This document shows positions 32,970 through 40,718 of a stretch of DNA of 40,718 nucleotides, piece by piece. The stretch spans positions 1 through 40,718 of the forward strand of contig CABUPJ010000034.1 of NCBI GenBank assembly GCA_902493335.1. Reading direction: 5' to 3'. The notes under the pieces were generated by a model. That model searched no databases and was not told the DNA's origin. It saw only the letters and a program-made list of their open reading frames with translations. The position numbers and the translations under genes are program-made. Source of the stretch: an uncultured Porphyromonadaceae bacterium (lineage in GTDB: Bacteria > Bacteroidota > Bacteroidia > Bacteroidales > Muribaculaceae). Positions within the stretch are counted from its first letter, which is position 1; each line of letters begins with the position of its first letter.

Positions 32970-34358
32970 ATGTCAAAGTTGTCAGATTTCATAAACAGGA
33001 CGGTGGCAAAGGCCCGATCGCTGTGGCAGTATGTCTCAGCCGGAGTCTGGCGTGAGGATAAGAACACCTTGTTCGTCAAAATCGTCAAGACACTCAATCT
33101 GTCTATCAAGTCGTTTCTTAACAGTGATGTGCAGACACAGGCATGCGCGATGACCTATCGCACGCTTCTCGCTCTGGTGCCGGCTCTCGCGATGCTTTTT
33201 GCTCTCGGCCGCGGTTTCGGACTCCAGACTTATCTTGAAAACCAGCTGATGAACACTTTCCACGCAATGCGCGGAGCACTCACGCAGGCGTTCAATTTTG
33301 TCGACTCATATCTCAATCAGACGTCTGAAGGCATTTTTGTCGGCGTCGGCCTGATATTTCTTGTCTGGACGCTGATTTCGCTCGTCAGTAACATCGAGGA
33401 GGCTTTTAACAGGATCTGGGAGGTAAAGACCGGCCGCAGTTTCTGGAGAAAGATTACCGACTACACCGCGATGCTGCTGATACTGCCAATCATTATGGTC
33501 TGTATCGGAGGTATCAACGTGATGCTTTCGACGACATTGCAGGCGATATTCGATTTCCCGTTTCTGTCGCCGCTAGTGTCGGTTTTACTTGAAGTCGCGT
33601 CGTATGTGTTTACCTGGCTGTTTTTTACGGCAGTCTATATGCTTATACCGAATACCGAAGTCAAATTCCGCAATGCCTTTATCGCGGGCATCATATCCGG
33701 TACGGGATTTCTTATCCTTCAGTGGATATTTGTCACCGGTCAGATGTATGTGGCGCGGAATAACGCCATCTACGGCAGCTTCTCGTTTCTGCCGCTGTTG
33801 TTCATATGGCTTCAGCTGGTGTGGGTCATCACCCTGTCGGGAGCTGTCATATGCTATTCGGCTCAGAATATTTTTAGATACAGCTACAATGACGACATCT
33901 CGCATATATCGCCCCGATACCGCGAGAAGGTTGTCATGGCAGTCGCGGCTGTCATTGTCCAGCGCTTCTGCAACAACTGCAGTCCGGTGACATCGCGGAT
34001 GCTGATAATCAATTACGGGCTGCCGCCGAGTCTCGTGACAAGAGCGATAGACGTGCTTCTTGAGGCCGGACTTATATCGCGCGTCGTGATGGACGTCAAA
34101 AAAGAGCAGTATGCCTATCAGCCGGCGCTCCCTCCCGACGAGATGACAATAGCGCTGGTGAGAAAACGTCTCGACATAACAGGCTCTAAGAATTTCATAA
34201 AGGATTTCATCACCAACTATAAGGGCATCGTCACCATCTTCGACGGCATAACGCAGTCAATCGATGACTATGCCGGCACAATAAAACTCAACGATATCGA
34301 CATCATCAGACTCTGTGATGACGCTGACATAAATACTCAACCTAACAATAAAAACTGA
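32970..34358 (+). CDS. YihY/BrkB family inner-membrane protein
   Basis: 462 aa from ATG at 32970; a start at 32937 lies upstream of the -7 box and is rejected. The family core has about six membrane helices; CAMTYRTLLALVPALAMLFALGRGFG, VWTLISLVSNIEEAFNRIWEVK and SFSFLPLLFIWLQLVWVITLSGAVICY are typical. The family was once called ribonuclease BN in error; its function is unknown. The last 140 residues are soluble and look like a winged helix (SPVTSRMLIINYGLPPSLVTRAIDVLLEAGLISRV). ridA follows after 4 nt. Confidence 0.92.
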   Translation: MSKLSDFINRTVAKARSLWQYVSAGVWREDKNTLFVKIVKTLNLSIKSFLNSDVQTQACAMTYRTLLALVPALAMLFALGRGFGLQTYLENQLMNTFHAMRGALTQAFNFVDSYLNQTSEGIFVGVGLIFLVWTLISLVSNIEEAFNRIWEVKTGRSFWRKITDYTAMLLILPIIMVCIGGINVMLSTTLQAIFDFPFLSPLVSVLLEVASYVFTWLFFTAVYMLIPNTEVKFRNAFIAGIISGTGFLILQWIFVTGQMYVARNNAIYGSFSFLPLLFIWLQLVWVITLSGAVICYSAQNIFRYSYNDDISHISPRYREKVVMAVAAVIVQRFCNNCSPVTSRMLIINYGLPPSLVTRAIDVLLEAGLISRVVMDVKKEQYAYQPALPPDEMTIALVRKRLDITGSKNFIKDFITNYKGIVTIFDGITQSIDDYAGTIKLNDIDIIRLCDDADINTQPNNKN

Positions 34359-34362
34359 ACTT

Positions 34363-34743
34363 ATGAAAAAAGTAATTGCAACAACAGCAGCCCCCGGTGC
34401 TATCGGTCCGTATAGCCAGGCCATCGACGCAGGTCCTTTCGTATATGCTTCGGGCCAAATACCCATCGACCCGGCCACAGGCCTCATTCCCGAAGGCATC
34501 AAGGCACAGACCGCGCAGTCGCTCGCCAATGTCAGAGCTATCCTCGAGGAGGCCGGTCTCTCGCTCGCCAATGTAGTGAAGACAACCGTTTTCCTTGCCG
34601 ACATGGGTGATTTCGTTCCGATGAATGAGGTCTATGGCGAGACTTTCACCGCTCCTTATCCCGCGCGTTCGGCCGTGGCTGTTAAAGAACTTCCCAAGAA
34701 AGTCCTTGTCGAAATCGAGGTTATTGCTGTAAAAGAGCTTTGA
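34363..34743 (+). CDS. ridA: RidA family enamine/imine deaminase
   Basis: 126 aa, standard length. It hydrolyses reactive enamine/imine intermediates made by PLP enzymes such as threonine dehydratase, protecting cytoplasmic enzymes. The signature GPYSQAI (15-21), YASGQIP, the substrate-binding arginine R102 (YPARSAV) and the end VEIEVIAV are all present. It follows the YihY-family gene by 4 nt and meets folC convergently 2 nt later. Confidence 0.95.
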   Translation: MKKVIATTAAPGAIGPYSQAIDAGPFVYASGQIPIDPATGLIPEGIKAQTAQSLANVRAILEEAGLSLANVVKTTVFLADMGDFVPMNEVYGETFTAPYPARSAVAVKELPKKVLVEIEVIAVKEL

Positions 34744-34745
34744 GC

Positions 34746-36029
34746 TTAGGACTTTAGCAACGTCAACAGGTCGGCGACGACAAATGTGCTTCCGCCGACA
34801 AAAATCATATCGCCCTCTTCGGCTTCGGAGAGGGCTTTTTCATACCCTTCGGCGACGCTGTCGAAATCCAGGCCTTCAAGTCCGTGCGTCAGAGCTTTGT
34901 CCTTCAGTGTTTTGGCGTCGAGACCTCGTTCGACCGACGGCCTTACAAAATAATAGCGGGCGTCGCGGGGCATCATGCCGAGGATTGACGAGATATCCTT
35001 GTCGTTGACAAAACCGATGACCATATGTAGCCGCGATTTCACGTCGCGCAACTGTTGCGACAGATATTGCCAGCCGCCGGGATTATGCCCCGTGTCGCAT
35101 ATTGTCAGAGGCTCGTCGGCGACCTTAAACCATCTGCCCATCAGACCTGTGAGGCTGCATACACGGGCGAATCCTCGCCTGACGTCGCCGGCTGTGAATT
35201 TCACGCCAAGCTCCGACAGTTTTTTCAGAGCGGTTAGTATGGTCGCGGTGTTTTTTGTCTGGCAGTCGCCCGTCAGCTCGCCTTCTATATCGCCCCACGG
35301 TGTCGATTTGTATGTAATCGAAAGTGGAGTTTTCACGATGCCGTCAAACATAGCCCTGTCTTCGGCGAATATGATTTCCGAGCCGGTCTCGCCGGCCTTT
35401 GCCGAGAAGACATCCCTGACACCCGAATCCTCGCCGATGACGACCGGCACTCCGGGCTTGATGATGCCGGCTTTCTCGCTGGCGATGAGCTCTAAGGTGT
35501 TGCCTAAGAGAGCCGTGTGGTCGAGTGAGATATTCGTGATGACGCTCAGCAGCGGGGTAATGATGTTGGTGCTGTCGAGGCGCCCTCCGAGTCCTACTTC
35601 GATTACGGCGATGTCGACGCCGTGACGCGCGAAGTGGTCGAAGGCCAAGACAGTCGTCAGCTCGAAGAATGACGGCTGCAGGCCGTCGGCGCGGCTGAGA
35701 TATGACTCGACAAAGGCCGTGACCTCATCTTCGCCAATCATCTTGCCGTCGATGCGGATGCGTTCGCGGAAGTCGAGCAGGTGGGGCGATGTGAAAAGTC
35801 CGGTCTTGTAGCCGGCCGATTGAAGCACGGCGGCAAGTGTGTGGGCTGTCGAACCTTTGCCGTTTGTCCCGGCGACATGAATAGTCTTCAGGCGTTTGTG
35901 CGGCTCGCCGAACATCGCCGACAGGGCTGTCACAGTGTCGAGCCCCGGCTTGTATGCGCCGGCTCCTTTATTCTGAAAGACCGGCAATTGGTTGAAGAGG
36001 TAGTCGATAGTCTGCTTGTAATCCATCAT
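34746..36029 (-). CDS. folC: Bifunctional folylpolyglutamate/dihydrofolate synthase
   Basis: 427 aa. Adds glutamate to dihydropteroate and to reduced folates using ATP. The P-loop is HVAGTNGKGSTAHTL (54-60 core), followed by GLFTSPHL, the ERIRIDG segment and the Mur-ligase-like ISLDHTALLG. DTGHNPGGW marks the C-terminal domain. It is 3 nt downstream of the chromate transporter genes, so it is probably the last gene of that transcript. Confidence 0.95.
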   Translation of the reverse strand: MMDYKQTIDYLFNQLPVFQNKGAGAYKPGLDTVTALSAMFGEPHKRLKTIHVAGTNGKGSTAHTLAAVLQSAGYKTGLFTSPHLLDFRERIRIDGKMIGEDEVTAFVESYLSRADGLQPSFFELTTVLAFDHFARHGVDIAVIEVGLGGRLDSTNIITPLLSVITNISLDHTALLGNTLELIASEKAGIIKPGVPVVIGEDSGVRDVFSAKAGETGSEIIFAEDRAMFDGIVKTPLSITYKSTPWGDIEGELTGDCQTKNTATILTALKKLSELGVKFTAGDVRRGFARVCSLTGLMGRWFKVADEPLTICDTGHNPGGWQYLSQQLRDVKSRLHMVIGFVNDKDISSILGMMPRDARYYFVRPSVERGLDAKTLKDKALTHGLEGLDFDSVAEGYEKALSEAEEGDMIFVGGSTFVVADLLTLLKS

Positions 36030-36032
36030 ATT

Positions 36033-36605
36033 TCAGAAAATTAAGAACCCGATAACGCCCGATGCCACGATAACGGCGATGGGGTGGATTTTGGTGAACA
36101 GCACGACGCAGAGGGCCGCGACGGCGATTACGATGCTTTTGATGATGTCGGGCTCGGCGTAGCCGAAGTTTTCGCCGTTCATCAGCAACAGAGCGGCCGA
36201 ACCGATGAGGCCGACGACGACAGGGCGCAGTCCCATGAAGATGCCTTTTATCAAAGCGCTTTCGCGGTGGTTTCTGATGAAATGGCTCGCGTATCTGACC
36301 AACAGGAACGACGGCAACACGACGACGATGGTGCAGAGAAGAGAGCCGAGGATACCCCATAGCGGCGATGCGAGAGCCGGCGATGAGTGTATCGGCGCGA
36401 CATAGCCTATATAAGTTGCCGAGTTGATTCCTATAGGGCCGGGGGTCATCTGCGAGATGGCGACTATGTCGGTAAACATCTTTTCGGTGATCCATCCCGG
36501 AGACACGATTTCGTTCTCGATGAGGGCGAGCATGGCATAGCCGCCGCCGAATCCGAAGAATCCGATTTTAAGGTAGCTCCAGATAAGTTTCAGATATATT
36601 CCCAT
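36033..36605 (-). CDS. Chromate transporter family protein, half-size (second of pair)
   Basis: 190 aa, one CHR domain with about six membrane helices. It begins LKIGFFGFGGGYAMLALIENEIV, the family signature, and contains QMTPGPIGINSATYIGY. Half-size CHR proteins work as heterodimers made by adjacent genes. The substrate may be chromate/sulfate-like anions but is not proven for most members. It lies 6 nt after its partner. Confidence 0.92.
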   Translation of the reverse strand: MGIYLKLIWSYLKIGFFGFGGGYAMLALIENEIVSPGWITEKMFTDIVAISQMTPGPIGINSATYIGYVAPIHSSPALASPLWGILGSLLCTIVVVLPSFLLVRYASHFIRNHRESALIKGIFMGLRPVVVGLIGSAALLLMNGENFGYAEPDIIKSIVIAVAALCVVLFTKIHPIAVIVASGVIGFLIF

Positions 36606-36611
36606 AGCCGT

Positions 36612-37196
36612 TTATTTTTCAGATGATTTTCGGGCGTTTCTGATGCTGCGCGTCATTATGGCCCAGCCGATTAGACCGCCTGCGACGATGTAGAGTATAG
36701 GGTTTGAGAGATATGGTATCTTCGACCAGATGAGCAGTGCGACAGCGACAGGAATCCATACGGTCTTCCATGAAAGCCCGGCCGACTTGGCCGATGTGAT
36801 CACCGGGGCGACGATAAGGGCGACCACAGCGGGTCTGATGCCTTTGAATATGCTTGATATGACCGGATTTCCCGTGATAAGATCGGGGGTCAGAAACATC
36901 GCGATCAGCAGTATTATCAGGAAACTCGGCATTATAGTGCCGGATGCGGCCGCCAGACTGCCTTTCAGCGATCTCAGTTTGTCGCCGATGACAACCGAGA
37001 TATTGACGGCGAGTATGCCCGGCATCGACTGTGCGATGGCGAGCAAATCAAGAAATTCGGTCTTGTCTATCCATTTGTGTTTGTCGACAATCTCGCGCTC
37101 GATGATGCTTATCATCGCCCACCCGCCTCCGAAAGTAAAGGCGCCGATCTTGAAGAATGTAGTAAACAGTTTGAGTAATAATGACTTCTCGGCCAT
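36612..37196 (-). CDS. Chromate transporter family protein, half-size (first of pair)
   Basis: 194 aa, one CHR domain with signature FKIGAFTFGGGWAMISIIEREIVDK and AIAQSMPGILAVN. It pairs with the next gene and together they match the two halves of a full-length ChrA. A -7 box lies 27 nt upstream on the minus strand. It is divergent from galK. Confidence 0.92.
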   Translation of the reverse strand: MAEKSLLLKLFTTFFKIGAFTFGGGWAMISIIEREIVDKHKWIDKTEFLDLLAIAQSMPGILAVNISVVIGDKLRSLKGSLAAASGTIMPSFLIILLIAMFLTPDLITGNPVISSIFKGIRPAVVALIVAPVITSAKSAGLSWKTVWIPVAVALLIWSKIPYLSNPILYIVAGGLIGWAIMTRSIRNARKSSEK

Positions 37197-37223
37197 TGCT
37201 TGAAAATTTCATTTTTTACTCGG

Positions 37224-37231
37224 CAAAATTA
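37224..37231 (-). promoter_or_regulatory. -7 box for the chromate transporter-folC unit
   Basis: The minus strand reads TAATTTTG, an exact TAnnTTTG match, 27 nt before the ATG at 37196. A -33 candidate is less clear. Confidence 0.5.
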
Positions 37232-37250
37232 CTAAAAACCGCCGATTATA

Positions 37251-37282
37251 TTGCTTCAATCGGGATATAATTACTATTTTTG
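37251..37282 (+). promoter_or_regulatory. Promoter of galK-galE
   Basis: TTG (37251-37253) and TATTTTTG (37275-37282) are 21 bases apart and match the Bacteroidetes form. The 5' leader to the galK ATG would be about 60 nt. Confidence 0.6.
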
Positions 37283-37347
37283 TAAGATAAATGATTTAGA
37301 CAGCTGATTTTATTAATTAAATATATAAATAGCTAAAACACAGATAT

Positions 37348-38487
37348 ATGGAGCTGAGTCAACAAGTGTCTGAAATATTTGCCGAACGTTTTGGCTGCCA
37401 TGGCGACAGGTTTGCTTCGGCCGGACGAATCAATCTCATAGGCGAGCACACCGATTATAACGGCGGTTTTGTCTTCCCCGGTGCTATCGACAAGACTATA
37501 GTGGCCGAAATCAAGGCTAACGATACTGATACAGTGAGAGTATTCTCAGTTGACTGCGACGAATACGCCGAGTTTGGTCTCGAAGAAAAAGACAAGCCCG
37601 CGCAGGCGTGGGCCCGTTATATCTTCGGTGTCTGCCGTGAAATTATAAAAGCCGGCGGCAGAGTGGGCGGCTTCGATGCCGTTTTTGCCGGAGACATTCC
37701 CCTCGGAGCCGGATTGAGCTCGTCGGCCGCTCTCGAGTCGTGTTTCGCTTTCGCGCTTAACGAAATCTTCAACGGCGCCCGGATAGATAAGTTCAGGCTT
37801 GCACTCATAGGTCAGGCGACCGAGCATAACTATTGCGGTGTCAACTGCGGCATCATGGACCAGTTTGCAAGCGTCTTCGGCCGTAAGGACAACCTGATGC
37901 GCCTCGACTGCCGCTCGCTCGAATACGAGTATTTCCCGTTCAGACCGGTCGGATACAGGCTGCTGCTGATAGATTCGCTTGTCAAACATCAGCTCTCTGA
38001 CTCTCCTTATAACAAACGCCGTGAGTCGTGCGAGCGCGTTTCGGCCCGTCTCGGCATCGACACTCTGCGCGACGCCACAATGGAGATGCTCGACACTGTC
38101 AAAGACGACCTGTCAGACGAAGACTACCGCCGCGCCCGCTTTGTAATAGGCGAGAAAGAAAGGGTGCTCGACGTCTGTGCCGCTCTCGAAACCGGCGATT
38201 ACGAAAGAGTGGGGCGCGATATGTATGCTACCCACGACGGGCTGTCGCGTGATTATGAAGTCAGTTGCGAAGAACTCGATTTTCTGAATGATCTCGCCCG
38301 CAAGTCGGGAGTGACCGGCTCAAGGATAATGGGCGGCGGCTTCGGCGGCTGCACCATCAACCTCGTCCGCGACGACATCGCCGACAGATTCAAAGACACG
38401 GTACGCACCGAATACAGCGCCCGTTACGGCTTTGAACCTAAGTTTTACGACGTTGTTATAAGTGACGGCGCAAGACGACTCGATTGA
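37348..38487 (+). CDS. galK: Galactokinase
   Basis: 379 aa, normal length, GHMP kinase fold. It phosphorylates galactose with ATP, the entry to the Leloir pathway. The galactokinase signature GRINLIGEHTDYNGG (27-40) is intact, the ATP loop is PLGAGLSSSAALES (about 122-135), and the third motif is MGGGFGGCTINL near the C-terminus. galE follows after 43 nt. galT, galM and a sugar transporter are not in the window. Confidence 0.97.
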   Translation: MELSQQVSEIFAERFGCHGDRFASAGRINLIGEHTDYNGGFVFPGAIDKTIVAEIKANDTDTVRVFSVDCDEYAEFGLEEKDKPAQAWARYIFGVCREIIKAGGRVGGFDAVFAGDIPLGAGLSSSAALESCFAFALNEIFNGARIDKFRLALIGQATEHNYCGVNCGIMDQFASVFGRKDNLMRLDCRSLEYEYFPFRPVGYRLLLIDSLVKHQLSDSPYNKRRESCERVSARLGIDTLRDATMEMLDTVKDDLSDEDYRRARFVIGEKERVLDVCAALETGDYERVGRDMYATHDGLSRDYEVSCEELDFLNDLARKSGVTGSRIMGGGFGGCTINLVRDDIADRFKDTVRTEYSARYGFEPKFYDVVISDGARRLD

Positions 38488-38530
38488 AACTGAAACAACA
38501 AGTATATAATAAAACACTTATAGTATAGAT

Positions 38531-39556
38531 ATGAAAAAAGAAACTATTCTCATCTCGGGAGGTACCGGTTATATCGGCTCTCACACATCTGTCGCGCTCG
38601 TCGAAGCCGGCTATGATATTGTGATAATCGATAACTTCTCGAACTCGGATGCCGGCGCGCTCGACGGTGTCAAGAAGATTCTCGGCCGCGATGTGACCTT
38701 TGAAGAATGTGACACTTGTGACAAAGCAGCCCTGCGCAAAGTCTTCGAACGTCATCAGTTTAACACTGTTATCCATTTTGCCGCCTACAAGGCTGTCGGC
38801 GAGTCGGTCGACGAACCGTTGAAATACTACCAGAACAATCTCGTCTCATTCATGAATATAGTCGAGATGATGAAAGAGTTCAATCGTCCCAACATACTCT
38901 TCTCGTCATCGGCGACAGTCTATGGCGACGCCGAAGATCTTCCTGTCACAGAGCAGACGCCCCGTCAGCCGTCGACATCTCCTTATGGCAATACCAAACA
39001 GATTGCCGAAGACATTCTGCGCGACTGCTGCCATGCCTATGCCGGACTCTATGGCATCGCCCTGCGCTACTTTAATCCTATCGGAGCACATCCTTCGGCT
39101 CTCATCGGCGAGCTTCCCCGCGGCGTGCCCAACAACCTTCTTCCTTATGTGACCCAGACCGCCGCCGGCATCAGAGAGTGTCTGAGCATTTTCGGCAATG
39201 ACTATGATACGCCCGACGGCACCTGCCTCCGCGACTACATCGACATCGTCGACCTCGCCAAAGCCCATGTCGCCGCCGTCGACCGTATGACGGAACACAA
39301 GATGGAAGAAAAATATGAAATCTTCAATGTCGGCACCGGCTCGCCAGTGTCGGTTCTCGAGCTGATAACCCGCTTCGAGGCTGTCAACGACCTCAAGTTG
39401 CCGTATAAATATGTAGGCCGCCGTGCCGGTGACATCCCTGCCATCTGGGCTGACACTTCGCGCGCAAATGCGGTTCTCGGCTGGAAAGCCGAGCGTACTC
39501 TCGACGAGACCCTCAGATCAGCCTGGGCCTGGGAGAAGCATCTTCGCAATCTTTAA
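38531..39556 (+). CDS. galE: UDP-glucose 4-epimerase
   Basis: 341 aa, extended SDR fold. Interconverts UDP-galactose and UDP-glucose with tightly bound NAD. GGTGYIGS (10-17) is the nucleotide loop; FSSSATVYG gives the catalytic Ser/Thr region and Y152/K156 in PYGNTK complete the YxxxK pair. RYFNPIGAHPS and the late GRRAGDIPAIWAD are GalE hallmarks. It shares a transcript with galK that probably ends at the hairpin at 39563-39602. Confidence 0.97.
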   Translation: MKKETILISGGTGYIGSHTSVALVEAGYDIVIIDNFSNSDAGALDGVKKILGRDVTFEECDTCDKAALRKVFERHQFNTVIHFAAYKAVGESVDEPLKYYQNNLVSFMNIVEMMKEFNRPNILFSSSATVYGDAEDLPVTEQTPRQPSTSPYGNTKQIAEDILRDCCHAYAGLYGIALRYFNPIGAHPSALIGELPRGVPNNLLPYVTQTAAGIRECLSIFGNDYDTPDGTCLRDYIDIVDLAKAHVAAVDRMTEHKMEEKYEIFNVGTGSPVSVLELITRFEAVNDLKLPYKYVGRRAGDIPAIWADTSRANAVLGWKAERTLDETLRSAWAWEKHLRNL

Positions 39557-39562
39557 CCATAC

Positions 39563-39602
39563 ACGGCCATAGCTGTCAGAACCAACAGACAGTTATGGCC
39601 GT
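39563..39602 (+). terminator. Strong hairpin after galE
   Basis: ACGGCCATAGCTGTC (39563-39577) pairs with 39588-39602 at 14 of 15 positions, loop of 10. The bases after it (TATTGTATAATAA) are AT-rich but lack a proper T-run, so it may terminate weakly or protect the 3' end. Confidence 0.6.
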
Positions 39603-39621
39603 TATTGTATAATAACCTATA

Positions 39622-39629
39622 TACATTTG
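39622..39629 (+). promoter_or_regulatory. -7-like box before the flavin reductase gene
   Basis: TACATTTG fits TAnnTTTG and ends 3 nt before the ATG at 39633. The nearest TTG is only 14 bases upstream, so the promoter is uncertain. Confidence 0.35.
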
Positions 39630-39632
39630 AAT

Positions 39633-40190
39633 ATGAGAAAAAATTTGGGTTCGAGACCACTGTCTTACCCGCAGCCGGTCTTTATCATAGCATCATATAA
39701 TCCCGACGGCACCCCCGATGCCATGAACGCCGCCTGGGCCGGTATCAGCGAACATAATATGGTCAGCTTATGCCTCAGCGCCACACACCGCACTGTCAAG
39801 AACATCCTCGCCCGCAAGGCCTTTACCATCAGCATGGGACAGGCTCAGTATGTCAAGGCCTGCGACTATGTCGGTCTTGTCTCGGGCAATCATGTTGCCG
39901 ATAAATTCGAGCGTGCGGGTTTTCATGCCGAGAAATCAGACTTCGTCAATGCACCGCTCATCAAAGAGCTTGCCGTAGCAATGGAATGTCGTCTCATCGA
40001 CTATGACGAAAAGACCTGCATCATGCGCGGTGAGATAGTAAATGTCTGCGTCGACGAATCAGTCCTCGACGCCGCCGGCAACGTCGACATCGCCAAACTG
40101 CGCCCCATCTCCTTCGACCCCTTCAACAACCACTACGTCGAGCTCACCACCATCGTCGGCAACGCCTTCTCCGACGGCAAAAAACTCTAA
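39633..40190 (+). CDS. Flavin reductase-like FMN-binding split-barrel protein
   Basis: 185 aa from ATG at 39633; a TTG at 39627 is a poorer alternative start. It begins MRKNLGSRPLSYPQPVFIIA, followed by NAAWAGISEHNMVSLCLSATHRTVKNILARKAFTIS, the FMN-binding pattern of the flavin reductase/DIM6 family. Members reduce flavin or act as NAD(P)H:FMN oxidoreductases; the specific role is not clear. It stands alone after the galE hairpin. Confidence 0.9.
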   Translation: MRKNLGSRPLSYPQPVFIIASYNPDGTPDAMNAAWAGISEHNMVSLCLSATHRTVKNILARKAFTISMGQAQYVKACDYVGLVSGNHVADKFERAGFHAEKSDFVNAPLIKELAVAMECRLIDYDEKTCIMRGEIVNVCVDESVLDAAGNVDIAKLRPISFDPFNNHYVELTTIVGNAFSDGKKL

Positions 40191-40289
40191 CGCCCTGTCT
40201 TTGAAAAGAACACAAGAACAGAAGGCAAAAGAGACAAAAGATTTTTTGAGTTTAGTAGGCATGTGCCATGGCACATCCGAGTTAGGCGA

Positions 40290-40315
40290 TATGGAGCAAC
40301 GGTTTTAACCGTTGC
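40290..40315 (+). repeat. 26-bp palindromic repeat, unit C
   Basis: TATGGAG followed by CAACGGTTTTAACCGTTG and C. The inner palindrome is perfect. It sits head-to-head with unit D, 43 bp start to start, as A and B do at the left edge. Confidence 0.85.
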
Positions 40316-40332
40316 AGGCCAGTGTGTTAGCC

Positions 40333-40358
40333 ACTACGGCTGAAGCCGTAGTTCCATA
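40333..40358 (-). repeat. 26-bp palindromic repeat, unit D
   Basis: Identical over 26 bases to unit B (587-612): ACTACGGCTGAAGCCGTAGT then TCCATA. Confidence 0.88.
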
Positions 40359-40359
40359 T

Positions 40360-40377
40360 GGCGACGAGCTCGTCGCC
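40360..40377. repeat. Perfect palindrome next to unit D
   Basis: GGCGACGAGCTCGTCGCC is self-complementary over all 18 bases and is followed by GGCAC. It occupies the same place as the unrelated palindrome at 614-637. Confidence 0.7.
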
Positions 40378-40461
40378 GGCACTTTAATAGTTTTTGTTAC
40401 AACGATGTCAATGTGCGTTTGACATCGTTTTGACTTTTCAGGTGCGCGGGGATGTCTGCCG

Positions 40462-40718
40462 CTAAAGTGGTCGTGGATGGGGTGGTAGAGTCGATTCGTT
40501 ACAAGGGCTGAAGCCCTTGGTCCATAGGCTCTCTGTCGCTTTGAGTCTGAGGGGTATGATTATCGGGACGGTCGGGTCAGGCTTCTTTACCGGGACGTCG
40601 GGAGGGGCGAGCGAGGGGTCGGTGTATTCCTTGAGTCCGGGCCAGCGGTAGAGATAAGGGATATCGGCGCGGGCATGGAGTATCAGAAGACTGTTGGGGT
40701 TGCTGCTGATGACGGGGA
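40462..40718 (-). CDS. Unknown protein, C-terminal part (runs off the window)
   Basis: A minus-strand frame is open from the right edge to TAG at 40462-40464, 85 codons. The first 60 residues have ordinary codon use (NPNSLLILHARADIPYLYRW, then a proline-rich DPSLAPPDVPVKKPDPTV). The last 21 residues, from LWTKGFSPCN on, are encoded by repeat unit E and the sequence behind it. The original C-terminus may have ended close to PLRLKATES. I do not recognise the family. Confidence 0.6.
   Translation of the reverse strand, partial: PVISSNPNSLLILHARADIPYLYRWPGLKEYTDPSLAPPDVPVKKPDPTVPIIIPLRLKATESLWTKGFSPCNESTLPPHPRPL
40501..40526 (-). repeat. 26-bp palindromic repeat, unit E
   Basis: ACAAGGGCTGAAGCCCTTGG then TCCATA. 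It is a single unit in the D orientation and lies inside the reading frame of the right-edge gene. Confidence 0.8.

Larger units (their letters stand above)
40191..40461. other. Non-coding right-edge repeat region
   Basis: No gene is seen between the flavin reductase stop and the right-edge gene. It holds repeat units C and D with the perfect palindrome at 40360-40377, then an imperfect duplication of a GACATCGTT/TTTGACATC kind around 40403-40433. The stretch from about 40283 to 40390 aligns with 541-650 at the other edge of the window. Confidence 0.7.

Noticed and set aside
1..40718. Relationship between the two edge gene fragments (both contain NPNS)
   Set aside because: A four-residue match is too short, and one fragment is N-terminal while the other is C-terminal.

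Overview
The window looks like chromosomal DNA of a gut Bacteroidales bacterium; a Muribaculaceae-like genome is my inference. The reasons are a type III glutamine synthetase, a two-subunit methylmalonyl-CoA mutase, carboxynorspermidine decarboxylase, a DUF4250 protein, and many promoters of the Bacteroidetes form (-33 TTTG, about 20 bp, -7 TAnnTTTG) with no Shine-Dalgarno sequences. Coding DNA is rich in GC at third positions. The exceptions are the 26.4-29.0 kb block and the gap at 8.3-8.8 kb, which are visibly AT-richer.

Layout. 1-0.8 kb: the 5' part of an unknown minus-strand gene, then a non-coding repeat field and a terminator. 0.8-8.3 kb (minus): mutB and mutA (succinyl-CoA/propionate route), a Bcp peroxiredoxin, an NlpC/P60 hydrolase and DNA primase. 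8.3-8.8 kb: an AT-rich gap with repeats. 8.8-10.2 kb (minus): a secreted GH13 alpha-amylase. 10.3-14.6 kb (plus): a structured leader or small RNA ending in a terminator, then glnN and a long PurF-like amidotransferase. 14.6-20.0 kb (minus): a tight operon of DUF4250, pcrA/uvrD, nspC, a family 2 glycosyltransferase and radC. 20.0-21.8 kb (plus): polyprenyl diphosphate synthase and a TatD nuclease. 21.8-25.8 kb (minus): rfbD, prfC, purT and a small unknown gene.

25.9-31.7 kb is the most unusual part. It holds a small Rossmann-like protein, two strong inverted repeats, a roughly 60-nt promoter-to-terminator unit with no gene, and a minus-strand trio of two zinc-ribbon membrane proteins (one with DUF805) and a lipoprotein. 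Facing the trio are a membrane-anchored Ser/Thr kinase, an HTH-like protein and a frame-disrupted ECF sigma factor. The kinase and HTH genes share a 10-bp-phased direct-repeat motif directly upstream of their -7 boxes.

31.7-37.2 kb: rmuC (minus), a YihY-type membrane protein and ridA (plus), then folC and a split chromate transporter pair (minus). 37.3-40.2 kb (plus): galK and galE, a hairpin, and a flavin reductase-like gene. 40.2-40.7 kb: a second repeat field carrying the same 26-bp palindromic unit as the left edge, and the 3' end of another unknown minus-strand gene. I saw no rRNA, tRNA, CRISPR array, transposase or phage gene.
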